Source: Gammaproteobacteria bacterium (GTDB taxonomy: Bacteria; Pseudomonadota; Gammaproteobacteria; Steroidobacterales; GCA-2729495). Taken from it: a DNA stretch of 56,142 nucleotides. The DNA lies in the NCBI GenBank assembly GCA_014337915.1, contig QUBU01000019.1, positions 1-56,142 of the forward strand. Direction: 5' to 3'. Position 1 is the first letter of the stretch. Each line of letters begins with the position of its first letter. The notes under the pieces are model-generated. The model searched no databases. It saw only the letters and a list, made by a program, of their open reading frames with translations, and was not told where the DNA came from. Shown piece by piece: positions 6,848-15,790 of this stretch. The translations under genes were made by a program, and so were the position numbers.

Positions 6848-9220
6848 TCAGACCGCCTCTGCCTGGGTGACCTGCCGCGTGGCCTGCCCATTGCCGGCAT
6901 AGCGGCGCACCCAGGCGCCGAAGGACTCGGCGGGCATCGGGCGGCTGATGTAGAACCCCTGGGCGCGCTCGCAGCCATGGGCTGCCAGCCAGTCCAGGGC
7001 CGCCGCCGATTCGACACCTTCGGCAACTACCTCGAGGCCCAGCCGGTGGGCCAGGTCCAGCGTCGAGCGGACGATGGCCGCGTCGTCGCGGTCCTGTGGC
7101 AGTTCCATGACGAAGCTGCGGTCGATCTTCAGCTCGTCCACCGGCAGGCGCTTGAGCTGCACCAGCGAGGAGTACTTGGTGCCAAAGTCGTCGATGGAGA
7201 CGCGCACGCCGAGGTCGCGCAGGCACTGCAGCACCAGGGTGGCGCGGGCGAAGTCGCGGACCAGCGCCTCTTCGGTGATCTCCACCGTCAGGTAGCGTGG
7301 CGCGAGGTCATGGTCGCGCAGCAGCTGGAGGATGAAGACCGGCAGGTTCTGGTCGAGGAGGTCGCGGCCCGAAAGATTCACCGAGACCGAGATGTCGAGT
7401 CCGTCCTCCACCCACAGGCGGCACTCGCGCACCGCCGCGGTCAGTGCCCAGTGGGTGACCAGGGAGATACTGCCGAACTGCTCGGCGACGCCGATGAACT
7501 CGTCCGGTGGCAGCCAGCCGAAGGTCGGGTGGTCCCAGCGTGCCAGCGCCTCGGCGCCGCAGACACGGCCGTCGGTGAGCGACAGCTTGGGCTGCAGGTA
7601 CAGCTTCAGTTCGTCGTGGCGCACCGCACGGCGCAGGTCGCCGAGGACGGTCAGCTGGCGGACGCGGCGCTCCTCCTGGCCATCCTGGTAGACATGGATG
7701 GGTTCCTGCGCATTGCGGGCATCGCTCCTGGCCACGCTCGCCCGCAGCAGCAGCTGCGCAGGGTCCGCGCCATGCTCGGGAAACAGCGCGATGCCCACCG
7801 CGGCATCGAGGCTGATGTTGACCTCGCGCACCGAGAGACCCACGCTCAGCAGGCGCAGCAGGTCCTCGGCCAGCTCGCGGGCCGCATCGAGGCCGAGGCC
7901 ATCGAGGATGATCAGGAACTCGTCGCCCTCCAGCCGTGCCACGGTATGCCGGGCGTCGGCGCTGGCGCGCAGGCGCTCGGCGGCCTGCGACAGCAGCGCA
8001 TCGGCGATCTCGTGGCCGAGGGTCGCGGCGATGCTGGCGAAGTTGCCGAGGTCGATGACCAGCAGGCTCACCGGTGCCGCGGCCGCCTGTGCCCCGGCGA
8101 CGGCCTTCTCCAGCTGTTCGAGGGCCAGCAGGCGGTTGGGCAGGCCGGTGAGGGGATCGAACTGCGCCTGGTAGGTGATGCGGGCCTCGCGTTCGGCAAT
8201 GCCGGCCTGCATGGTATTGAAGGCGCCGGCCAGCATGCCGAGTTCATCGCCGGCGGCAATTTCCACCGGGCGGCTGTAGTCGCCGCCGCTGATGCGTTTC
8301 GCGGCGCCGGCCAGTTCCTGCACCGGATGGGTGATGGCACGGGTGACGACGGCACCCCCGACCAGCGCCGCCAGCAGTGCGACCAGACCGACGCCCAGTG
8401 CGGACCAGCGCAGCACGCGGTAGGGTGCCAGCGCCTGCTCCATGGACTGGAACAGCAGGATCTGGGCGTCCGTCTTCCCGGGCACCAGGGCCTTGTGGGC
8501 GACGATGTAGCTGCTGTCCCCGATCCTGGCTTCGACTGTCGTGCCGGTCGCGGCACCGGCGGCAGCGAGCTGCGTGCGGATCTGGTCGAGGTCGATGCCC
8601 TGTAGTGATGTGCCGGCCAGCCGCAGGCTGCTGCCCCAGCCGGTGACGAAGGCGATGTCCTGGCCGCCGAAGGCGGCGATACGGCCCGCGCGTGCATCAT
8701 CCAGCGCAAAACCCGCCGCCAGCCAGCCGAAGGGCCGGCCACCCGGTCCGCGCAGCGCCAGCGTCGTGACATGGTAAGTGGCGCCCGCGGCTTCGAAGAC
8801 GCCACGGGCGCTGTGATGACCGGCCGCGATCTGCACCACATCGGGCAGCCGTTCCGGCAGCCGCAGTGCGCTGCCGGTTGCGGCCAGCACCCGGCCATCC
8901 GGGTCGAGCACCACCGCGAGGTCCGCATCGGCCTGAGCCATGGAGCGCAGCAGTTCCCGCGCCAGCAGCGGCCGGTTACCCATGGCATCGGCACGCAGGA
9001 ATTCCGGATTCCTGGCAAGGTCGCCCATGGCCTCGCGCAGGCGGTCGGAGTGCAGCTTCATCGCGCGGTCGAGGACCGTGCCGGCCGTCGCTAGATCACT
9101 GCGGATGCGCTGTTCGACCTCGTGGCTGGCGGTGAACAGCAGCGCGCCGATGGTCCCGACCTGGGTCAGGACGACGAGCAACGCGGCCAGCGCGAGGATC
9201 TTGAGTCGAAGGCTCCGCAT
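6848..9220 (-). CDS. Membrane-anchored HAMP-GGDEF-EAL cyclic-di-GMP protein
   Basis: A 790-residue protein starting at ATG 9220. A first membrane helix (about 9-29) is followed by a periplasmic sensor of roughly 235 residues that looks like a double-Cache domain, a second helix near 268-292, a HAMP segment (TRAITHPVQELAGAAKRISG), a GGDEF domain and an EAL domain. The GGDEF signature reads EGDEF near residue 429, and the usual metal-binding stretch reads VIDLGNFASI, so cyclase activity is doubtful. The EAL domain looks intact: EAL at about 557, VNLSGRDL, EITEEALV, DDFGTKYSSL, KIDRSFV and AEGVE. The most likely activity is c-di-GMP phosphodiesterase, controlled by the periplasmic sensor and perhaps by GTP binding. 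Confidence 0.92.
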   Translation of the reverse strand: MRSLRLKILALAALLVVLTQVGTIGALLFTASHEVEQRIRSDLATAGTVLDRAMKLHSDRLREAMGDLARNPEFLRADAMGNRPLLARELLRSMAQADADLAVVLDPDGRVLAATGSALRLPERLPDVVQIAAGHHSARGVFEAAGATYHVTTLALRGPGGRPFGWLAAGFALDDARAGRIAAFGGQDIAFVTGWGSSLRLAGTSLQGIDLDQIRTQLAAAGAATGTTVEARIGDSSYIVAHKALVPGKTDAQILLFQSMEQALAPYRVLRWSALGVGLVALLAALVGGAVVTRAITHPVQELAGAAKRISGGDYSRPVEIAAGDELGMLAGAFNTMQAGIAEREARITYQAQFDPLTGLPNRLLALEQLEKAVAGAQAAAAPVSLLVIDLGNFASIAATLGHEIADALLSQAAERLRASADARHTVARLEGDEFLIILDGLGLDAARELAEDLLRLLSVGLSVREVNISLDAAVGIALFPEHGADPAQLLLRASVARSDARNAQEPIHVYQDGQEERRVRQLTVLGDLRRAVRHDELKLYLQPKLSLTDGRVCGAEALARWDHPTFGWLPPDEFIGVAEQFGSISLVTHWALTAAVRECRLWVEDGLDISVSVNLSGRDLLDQNLPVFILQLLRDHDLAPRYLTVEITEEALVRDFARATLVLQCLRDLGVRVSIDDFGTKYSSLVQLKRLPVDELKIDRSFVMELPQDRDDAAIVRSTLDLAHRLGLEVVAEGVESAAALDWLAAHGCERAQGFYISRPMPAESFGAWVRRYAGNGQATRQVTQAEAV

Positions 9221-9279
9221 CGGGAGGGTCAGGCACCGGATGAAGTTATGCCTGTAAGATGCTAGTCGGGAGCCTGGCT

Positions 9280-9295
9280 GGATTATGTGTAATCC
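9280..9295. promoter_or_regulatory. 16-base palindrome, possible operator
   Basis: GGATTA at 9280-9285 and TAATCC at 9290-9295 form a perfect inverted repeat around TGTG. It sits in the 139-base divergent gap between the GGDEF-EAL gene (start 9220, minus) and the beta-propeller gene (plus). The right place, size and AT content suggest an operator for a dimeric regulator. The same bases contain CATAAT on the minus strand, so it may also overlap a -10 element. Confidence 0.35.
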
Positions 9296-9359
9296 GTCAC
9301 GGGTCCAGCATCACCAACCCGCCGGGGCGCTGGGGAAAAGCGTGACCAAAGTCTCGACC

Positions 9360-10277
9360 ATGAAGCCGTTCGCTCCCGGGGACATCTTCCTCGGCTGCAC
9401 CTACCTGAACGACCCTCGGGACGACCATGCCGGCGAGGGTCGCATCCTGCAGTTCGATCGCCACCTGGTGCCGAAGGGCACCCTTTACACCGAAGGTACG
9501 ACCCATCTGGTGATCAACCTCAGCTTCGGCCCCGACGGCACGCTGTGGGCGTTCGATCCATTCGCGCGCTGCGTGGTACGGGTGGGACGCGACGGGCGGC
9601 AGCTGCCGGCGTTCGACGGAGGCGGGCGCGCCTGGGGCAACGTCGCATTCGGCCGCGATGGCAGCATCTACCTCGGCGAGTACCTCAAGGGCAGCCGCCC
9701 CTACAAGGGCGGTGACATGCGGCTGCTGCCCGGCACCGATGTCGTGGGCCATGGCCGCATCCAGAAGCGCAGCGCGGACCTGGCGCTGGTGGCGGAGTTC
9801 GACAACGAGACCGCCGCATCGCCCACGGGATTCCACGGTGTCACCCATACGGCCATGCACCCCGGCGGGCGCATCCTCGCCTACATCACCGACCTCGGCA
9901 TGCGCGTCATGCGCTTCGACGTCGTCGCCGGCCACCAGATGCCGGACCTCGTGAGCTATCCCGGTGGTGCTGAATACGCGCGCAGGTGGACCACCGGTGT
10001 CGCCTACCTGGAGGATGGCACGCTGCTGCTCCTGCGCGGCAGCTTCATCGATCTCGTCGACGAGGCCGGCAATACCCTGCGCAGCATCCAGCTCGATGAG
10101 TACGGCTACGCCATGATCCGCAGCTGCCGGGACCAGCGCTACGCGCTGGTAGCCAACATCTTCACCGGCGTCATGTCGCGGGTGGACCTGGTCGAGGAGC
10201 GGATCACCGGCCAGATCGACACCGGATTCGCCAAGCCGTACCGCAGCCTGGCCGGGGTCGCCGAGTTCGCCGGCTGA
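9360..10277 (+). CDS. NHL/SMP-30-like beta-propeller protein
   Basis: A 305-residue protein from ATG 9360. GTG 9342, with GGGGAAAAG just upstream, is a credible alternative that adds six residues. The sequence consists of repeated short beta-sheet units of the type GTLWAFDPFARCVVRVG, GSIYLGEYL, GRILAYITD and LLVRGSFIDLVDEAGN-like turns, as in six-bladed NHL or SMP-30/gluconolactonase propellers. No signal peptide is apparent. The function is unknown; propellers of this type are either small-molecule hydrolases or binding scaffolds. The peptidase gene starts 26 bases downstream on the same strand, so it may be the first gene of the amidoligase cassette that follows. Confidence 0.75.
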   Translation: MKPFAPGDIFLGCTYLNDPRDDHAGEGRILQFDRHLVPKGTLYTEGTTHLVINLSFGPDGTLWAFDPFARCVVRVGRDGRQLPAFDGGGRAWGNVAFGRDGSIYLGEYLKGSRPYKGGDMRLLPGTDVVGHGRIQKRSADLALVAEFDNETAASPTGFHGVTHTAMHPGGRILAYITDLGMRVMRFDVVAGHQMPDLVSYPGGAEYARRWTTGVAYLEDGTLLLLRGSFIDLVDEAGNTLRSIQLDEYGYAMIRSCRDQRYALVANIFTGVMSRVDLVEERITGQIDTGFAKPYRSLAGVAEFAG

Positions 10278-10303
10278 GGCCGTGCGGAGCTGGGGGAGAC
10301 GCC

Positions 10304-11029
10304 ATGCACCGACGGCTGCGATTCCAGATCGCCGCGCAACCCGACGAGGTCACCTGCGGGCCGACCTGCCTGCATGGCATTTATCGCTACCACGGCGATG
10401 AGATCAGCCTGGAGGAGGTCATCGGCGGCGTCGACATGCTCGGCGGCGGTGGAGGCACGCTGGACGTCTTCCTGGCCAACCATGCCCTGGCGCGCGGCTA
10501 CCGCGTCACGCTGTACACCTACAACCTGCGCCTGTTCGACCCGACCTGGGCGCTGCTGCCGGTTGCCGACCTGATGGCGCGGCTGGAGGCCCAGGCGGCT
10601 GCCAAGGATGACGCCAAGCTGCGGCTGGCCAGCCGCGGCTACCTGCGCTTCCTCGAGCTGGGCGGCAAGCTGCGCTTCGAGGACCTGCGCCCGGCGCTGC
10701 TGCGACGCTTCCTCGGCCGTGGCGTGCCGGTCATGACCGGGCTCTCGGCCACCTACCTCTACCAGTCGCGGCGCGAGATCCCCGAGAGCTGCGCGCCCGA
10801 CGACGTGCGGGGCCAGCCCGCCGGGCATTTCGTGGTGCTGTCGGGGTATGATCGCGGCACCCGGCTGGTCGACGTCGCCGACCCCTACGAATGGAATCCC
10901 ATCAGCGGCCAGCGCTACTACTCGGTGGACCTGCATCGGCTGATCAATGCCGTGCTCCTCGGCAGCCTGACCTATGACGCCAACCTGCTCGTGATCGAGG
11001 TGCCGAGGCGCCGTCGATGGCTACGCTGA
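10304..11029 (+). CDS. C39-like papain-fold peptidase (cassette gene 1)
   Basis: A 241-residue protein from ATG 10304, with GGGGGAG at 10292-10298. The N-terminus has the oxyanion Gln12 and the nucleophile Cys18 in QPDEVTCGPTC. His175 in AGHFVVLSGYD and Asp193 in DVADPYEW complete a C39/papain-type triad. C39 family members cleave leader peptides at double-glycine sites, and C39-like relatives act in peptide and thiol metabolism. There is no ABC exporter domain and no signal peptide, so it works in the cytoplasm, unlike bacteriocin processing exporters. It overlaps the ATP-grasp gene by 13 bases, implying translational coupling. No candidate precursor peptide is visible nearby. Confidence 0.8.
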   Translation: MHRRLRFQIAAQPDEVTCGPTCLHGIYRYHGDEISLEEVIGGVDMLGGGGGTLDVFLANHALARGYRVTLYTYNLRLFDPTWALLPVADLMARLEAQAAAKDDAKLRLASRGYLRFLELGGKLRFEDLRPALLRRFLGRGVPVMTGLSATYLYQSRREIPESCAPDDVRGQPAGHFVVLSGYDRGTRLVDVADPYEWNPISGQRYYSVDLHRLINAVLLGSLTYDANLLVIEVPRRRRWLR

Positions 11030-12477
11030 TCGTGGTGGACGAGCCGCGGGACTGGCCCCTGCAGATCCCGTCGGCCGAGGTAGTGGCTGCGCGCAGCTAC
11101 CTGACCGAAGCGCGCTTCAGCGCCCTGCGGCGGCCGCGCGTCTACAACCTCTGCGAGTCCTACGCCTACCAGGCGAGCGGCTACTACGTATCGCTGCTGG
11201 CTGCCGCGCGTGGCCACCGGCCGCTGCCCGACGTGCTGACCATGCAGGACATCAAGTCCCCGGCGCTGATCCGGCCCACCGAGGAGCTGGAGGAATTGAT
11301 GCAGCGCGCGCTCCAGGACATGGCCGAGGAGCGCTTCGAGCTCAGCGTCTACTTCGGCCACCACCCGCAGCCGCGCTTCCAGCGCCTCGCCCAGGCATTG
11401 TTCAACCTGTTCCCGGTGCCGCTGCTCAAGGCGAGCTTCCTGCGCCGGCCGAAATGGCGCCTGCAGGGCCTGCGGCCGATACCGGTGGGCGACATCCCGG
11501 CCGGGCAGCGCGAGTTCCTCCGCGGTGCCATCGAGCAGCACTTCGCGCGGCGCATGCCGGCGCCGAAGGCGCCGGCGGTGCGCCACGAGCTCGCCATCCT
11601 CGTCAATCCGGCGGACCGTTCGCCGCCTTCGGACCCGCCGGCACTGCGGCGCTTCGAGCGTGCCGCCGAGGCCCATGGCTTCGAGGTGGAGATCATCGGC
11701 CCCGACGACTTCGGCCGGATCGCCGAGTTCGACGCCCTGTTCATCCGCGAGACCACCCAGGTCAACCACCACACCTATCGCTTCGCCAGCCGGGCGCGCG
11801 CCGAGGGGCTGATCGTCATCGACGACCCGGACTCCATCGTGCGCTGCGCCAACAAGGTCTACCTGGCCGAGCTGATGACGCGCCTCGGCATCCCGACGCC
11901 GAAGACCGTCATCGCCCACCGCAACAACATCGAGCGTGTCGCCGGCGAGCTGGGCCTGCCCTGCGTGCTCAAGCAGCCGGACAGCAGCTTTTCCCAGGGC
12001 GTAGTCAAGGTGCAGGACGCGGGCGAACTGCGCGCGGCACTGCGCCAGCTGCTGGAACGCAGTGACCTGGTCGTGGCCCAGCAGTTCATGCCCACCTCCT
12101 TCGACTGGCGCGTCGGCGTACTCGACCGCCAGGCACTCTATGTCTGCCGCTATTTCATGGCGCGCAACCACTGGCAGATCTACAAGCAGCAGGCCGGCGG
12201 CAAGCTGACCGGCGGGCGCTGGGAGACGCTGCGGGTGGAAGCGGCGCCGCCCGCGGTAGTGGAGCTGGGCCTGCGGGCGGCCAATGCCATCGGTGACGGC
12301 TTCTATGGCGTGGACATCAAGGAGATCGACGGGCGCCACGTGGTGATGGAGGTGAACGACAACCCCAGCGTCGAGCGCGGCGTCGAGGACCAGGCGCTCG
12401 GCGATGCGCTCTATGAGCGGGTGATGCAGGTGTTCCGCGCCCGGCTCGAGGCCGCCCGCGGCGGCAACGGCCGCTGA
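11017..12477 (+). CDS. RimK-type ATP-grasp ligase with RLAN N-terminal domain (cassette gene 2)
   Basis: A 486-residue protein. The N-terminal ~190 residues (RVYNLCESYAYQASGYYVSLLA and following) match the RLAN domain found only in front of RimK-like ATP-grasp enzymes. The C-terminal half is an ATP-grasp ligase: IGPDDFGRIAEFDALFIRET, then the nucleotide lysine in LPCVLKQPDSSFSQGVVKV, then QQFMPTSFDWRVGVL, then the metal ligands Glu445 and Asn447 in EVNDNP. Such enzymes join a carboxylate to an amine through an acyl-phosphate, for example adding glutamate to peptides or proteins. Substrates are unknown. The next gene begins 8 bases downstream. Confidence 0.88.
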   Translation: MATLIVVDEPRDWPLQIPSAEVVAARSYLTEARFSALRRPRVYNLCESYAYQASGYYVSLLAAARGHRPLPDVLTMQDIKSPALIRPTEELEELMQRALQDMAEERFELSVYFGHHPQPRFQRLAQALFNLFPVPLLKASFLRRPKWRLQGLRPIPVGDIPAGQREFLRGAIEQHFARRMPAPKAPAVRHELAILVNPADRSPPSDPPALRRFERAAEAHGFEVEIIGPDDFGRIAEFDALFIRETTQVNHHTYRFASRARAEGLIVIDDPDSIVRCANKVYLAELMTRLGIPTPKTVIAHRNNIERVAGELGLPCVLKQPDSSFSQGVVKVQDAGELRAALRQLLERSDLVVAQQFMPTSFDWRVGVLDRQALYVCRYFMARNHWQIYKQQAGGKLTGGRWETLRVEAAPPAVVELGLRAANAIGDGFYGVDIKEIDGRHVVMEVNDNPSVERGVEDQALGDALYERVMQVFRARLEAARGGNGR

Positions 12478-12485
12478 GCACGGCC

Positions 12486-13701
<1,216 letters not shown>

Positions 13702-13724
<23 letters not shown>

Positions 13725-14424
13725 GCGCCGGCGCCGCGTGGCGCCGTGGCTGCTGCTGAGCTGCGAGCACGGTGGCAATCGGGTACCGCCCGAATACCGG
13801 CGACTGTTCGCCGGCCAGCGGCGGCTGCTGGCTTCGCACCGGGGCCTGGACATCGGCGCGCTGGCGGCGGCGCGCGTGCTGCAGCGGCGGCTCGGCGCGC
13901 CACTGGTCGCCGCCACCGTGACCCGGCTGCTGGTGGACCTCAACCGCTCCATCGGCCATCCGGCGCTGTACTCCAGCCTGTCCCGGTCCCTGGCCGCTGA
14001 GGAACGCGAGCGGCTGCTGGCGCGGCACTATCATCCCTATCGCCAGCTGCTGCACGACTGGATCGCCGGGCGCCTGGCGCGCGGCGAGCAGGTGCTGCAG
14101 CTGTCGGTACATTCGTTCACGCCGGTCCTCGACGGCCGGCGTCGCAATGCCGATGTGGGCCTGCTCTACGACCCGGCGAGCGGCGCCGAGGCGCGGTTCT
14201 GCCGCGGCTGGCAAGCGCGGCTGGCGGCCAGTGCCCGCGGCTGGAGGGTGCGGCGCAACTACCCGTACCGTGGCACGGCCGATGGCCTGGTGGTGGCGCT
14301 GCGGCGCGAGTTCGCCGGCCAGCCATACCTCGGCATCGAACTGGAACTCAACCAGGCCTGCCTGGGCAATCCATCCCAGGCCGCCGCGCTGCTGGCGGAC
14401 CTGGCCGCCTCGCTGGAGTCCTGA
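13702..14424 (+). CDS. N-formylglutamate amidohydrolase family protein (cassette gene 4)
   Basis: A 240-residue protein from ATG 13702, overlapping the previous gene by 23 bases. The FGase motifs are easy to follow: LLLSCEHGGNRVPPEY near the N-terminus, SHRGLDIGALAAARVL, LLVDLNRSIGHP, the catalytic-type LQLSVHSFTPVL, DVGLLYDPASG and a C-terminal GIELELNQ. Known relatives hydrolyse N-formylglutamate in histidine breakdown. There are no hut genes here, so an amide formed by the cassette ligases is a more likely substrate (inference). The very basic first 15 residues (MLRRRAAERRRR) may be partly non-coding; the GTG at 13738 would remove them. Confidence 0.85.
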
Positions 14425-14438
14425 GCGCGCGGGGTTGC

Positions 14439-14444
14439 TATAGT
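14439..14444 (+). promoter_or_regulatory. Possible -10 element for the exported CbiX-like gene
   Basis: TATAGT (5 of 6 to consensus) stands out in the 75-base GC-rich gap before the gene at 14500. It is followed by a GCCGGC-AGTC-GCCGGC hairpin in the leader. No good -35 hexamer is seen. Confidence 0.3.
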
Positions 14445-14499
14445 CGGCGCGGGGGAAGCCGGCAGTCGCCGGCCCCGGACAGCCACCCAGGGGGAATCC

Positions 14500-15567
14500 A
14501 TGCGTCGCCACCACAAGGTTCATGCATCGTTGGCCGTCCTGCTCGTCGGGCTCGCGCTGGGCGGCCCCGCGCTGGCCGCGGCTGACGTCAACTTCCAGCC
14601 CGATCCGCTCGAGCCGGGCCGGCATCCGATGATTCCCCACGACCACAGCGAGGCGACCACCGCCGAGCTGCGCGCCAACATTCCGGTGTTCGCCACGATG
14701 CCCGACAACCTGCTGCACATGATCATGAACAGCATGCGGGCCGACTATGCCTGGTACATCAGCCCGGCCCAGACCCGGGGCAGGGTGGGCCTGCTGGTGC
14801 TCAACCACGGGGTCAGCGAGCCCTCGGACCAGACCTTCCGCTCGCGGATGCAACCGCTGGCACAGCGGCAGCCGACGGCGATCGCCTTCGGCATGGCCAT
14901 GACCACGGGGCAGGCGCTGCAGCAGGCGGCCGATGACCTCAATGCCGTGGGCGTGGAGACCATCGTTGCCGTGGACTACGGCACCAGCGACCACCGCTCG
15001 CTGCGCCGCCAGTGGCAGTACATCCTCGGGCTGCGCGAACAGCCGGCATACGCGAAAGTGGCAAGGGTGACCAGCAGGGCGCCGCTGCTCATGACCGGAT
15101 CGGTCAACGACAGCCCGCTGGTGGCACAGATCCTGCTGGACCACGCCCGCGAGCTGAGCCGGGACGAGGCCAGGGAGGCGGTGGTCATCATCGCCCACGG
15201 GCCCGAGGACAATACCGACAACGAACGCGACCTGGTGGAACTGGGCAAGCTCGCCACCTGGGTGAAGACGGCAAGCCGCTTTGCCAGCGTCGAGGCGCTC
15301 AACATCCAGGACGACGCGCCGCCGCCGGTGCGCGCGGCCAACGCCAGGGCGTTCCGGGCGAAGGTCAGCGATGCCCGCGCGCGCGGCCAGGACGTGATCG
15401 TGGTGCCCTACGTGATCAACGTCGCCGGCGTGCAGCCGAAGCTGCAGAAGGACCTTGCCGGGCTTGAGTTCCGTTTCCAGGAGAAGGGCATCTCCGAGCA
15501 CCCGAACTTCCTCAGGTGGATCGACCAGGCCGTGGCCGAGACGCTCGCCCGCGCCGACCGGCGCTGA
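14500..15567 (+). CDS. Exported CbiX/sirohydrochlorin-chelatase-like protein
   Basis: A 355-residue protein from ATG 14500, preceded by a GGGGGA ribosome site. The N-terminus is a clear signal peptide (MRRHHK, hydrophobic core, cleavage at ALA-A near residue 27). The mature N-terminus is His-rich (RHPMIPHDHSE). Two chelatase-like half-domains follow, each opening with a beta-strand and His: VGLLVLNHGVSEPSDQTF and AVVIIAHGPEDNTDNERDL. These match the metal-insertion histidines of class II chelatases (CbiX/CbiK/SirB). These enzymes insert cobalt, nickel or iron into tetrapyrroles and are usually cytoplasmic; a periplasmic form suggests metal or heme handling outside the cytoplasm. No siroheme or cobalamin synthesis genes are near. 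Confidence 0.75.
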   Translation: MRRHHKVHASLAVLLVGLALGGPALAAADVNFQPDPLEPGRHPMIPHDHSEATTAELRANIPVFATMPDNLLHMIMNSMRADYAWYISPAQTRGRVGLLVLNHGVSEPSDQTFRSRMQPLAQRQPTAIAFGMAMTTGQALQQAADDLNAVGVETIVAVDYGTSDHRSLRRQWQYILGLREQPAYAKVARVTSRAPLLMTGSVNDSPLVAQILLDHARELSRDEAREAVVIIAHGPEDNTDNERDLVELGKLATWVKTASRFASVEALNIQDDAPPPVRAANARAFRAKVSDARARGQDVIVVPYVINVAGVQPKLQKDLAGLEFRFQEKGISEHPNFLRWIDQAVAETLARADRR

Positions 15568-15582
15568 TACGCGGCGTGGGGG

Positions 15583-15735
15583 TCAGGCTGGCGGCCCGCG
15601 CCGCCGCCGGATGAGTTCGCTCAGCACCGGCCAGACCAGCAGCGCGGCACCCAGGACGACCAGGCTCCAGTGGGTGACGAGGCCGAGCAGCACGAGGAAC
15701 ATGCTGGCGGCAATGGCAAAGGTCCAGCTGCCCAT
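15583..15735 (-). CDS. Small two-helix membrane protein (50 residues)
   Basis: An open frame from ATG 15735 to TGA at 15583-15585 encodes 50 residues. It contains two hydrophobic segments, TFAIAASMFLVLLGLV and SLVVLGAALLVWPVL, and ends in the positively charged tail LIRRRRGPP, giving a plausible positive-inside hairpin. The Shine-Dalgarno is weak. It lies 55 bases downstream of the ABC exporter gene on the same strand and would be the last gene of the typA-led unit. I do not recognise the family. The alternative is a spurious frame in GC-rich DNA, but the clean hydrophobic-plus-basic layout argues for a real protein. Confidence 0.5.
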   Translation of the reverse strand: MGSWTFAIAASMFLVLLGLVTHWSLVVLGAALLVWPVLSELIRRRRGPPA

Positions 15736-15790
15736 GGCCGCAGTCTAGGGTGCATGGGGCAGCACTGCCAGTGCCGCCGGCGGGCCGGGG

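Noticed and set aside
9221-9359. Cyclic-di-GMP riboswitch between the GGDEF-EAL gene and the propeller gene
   Set aside because: None of the conserved loop or receptor motifs of the known classes could be traced; only a short palindrome is present.
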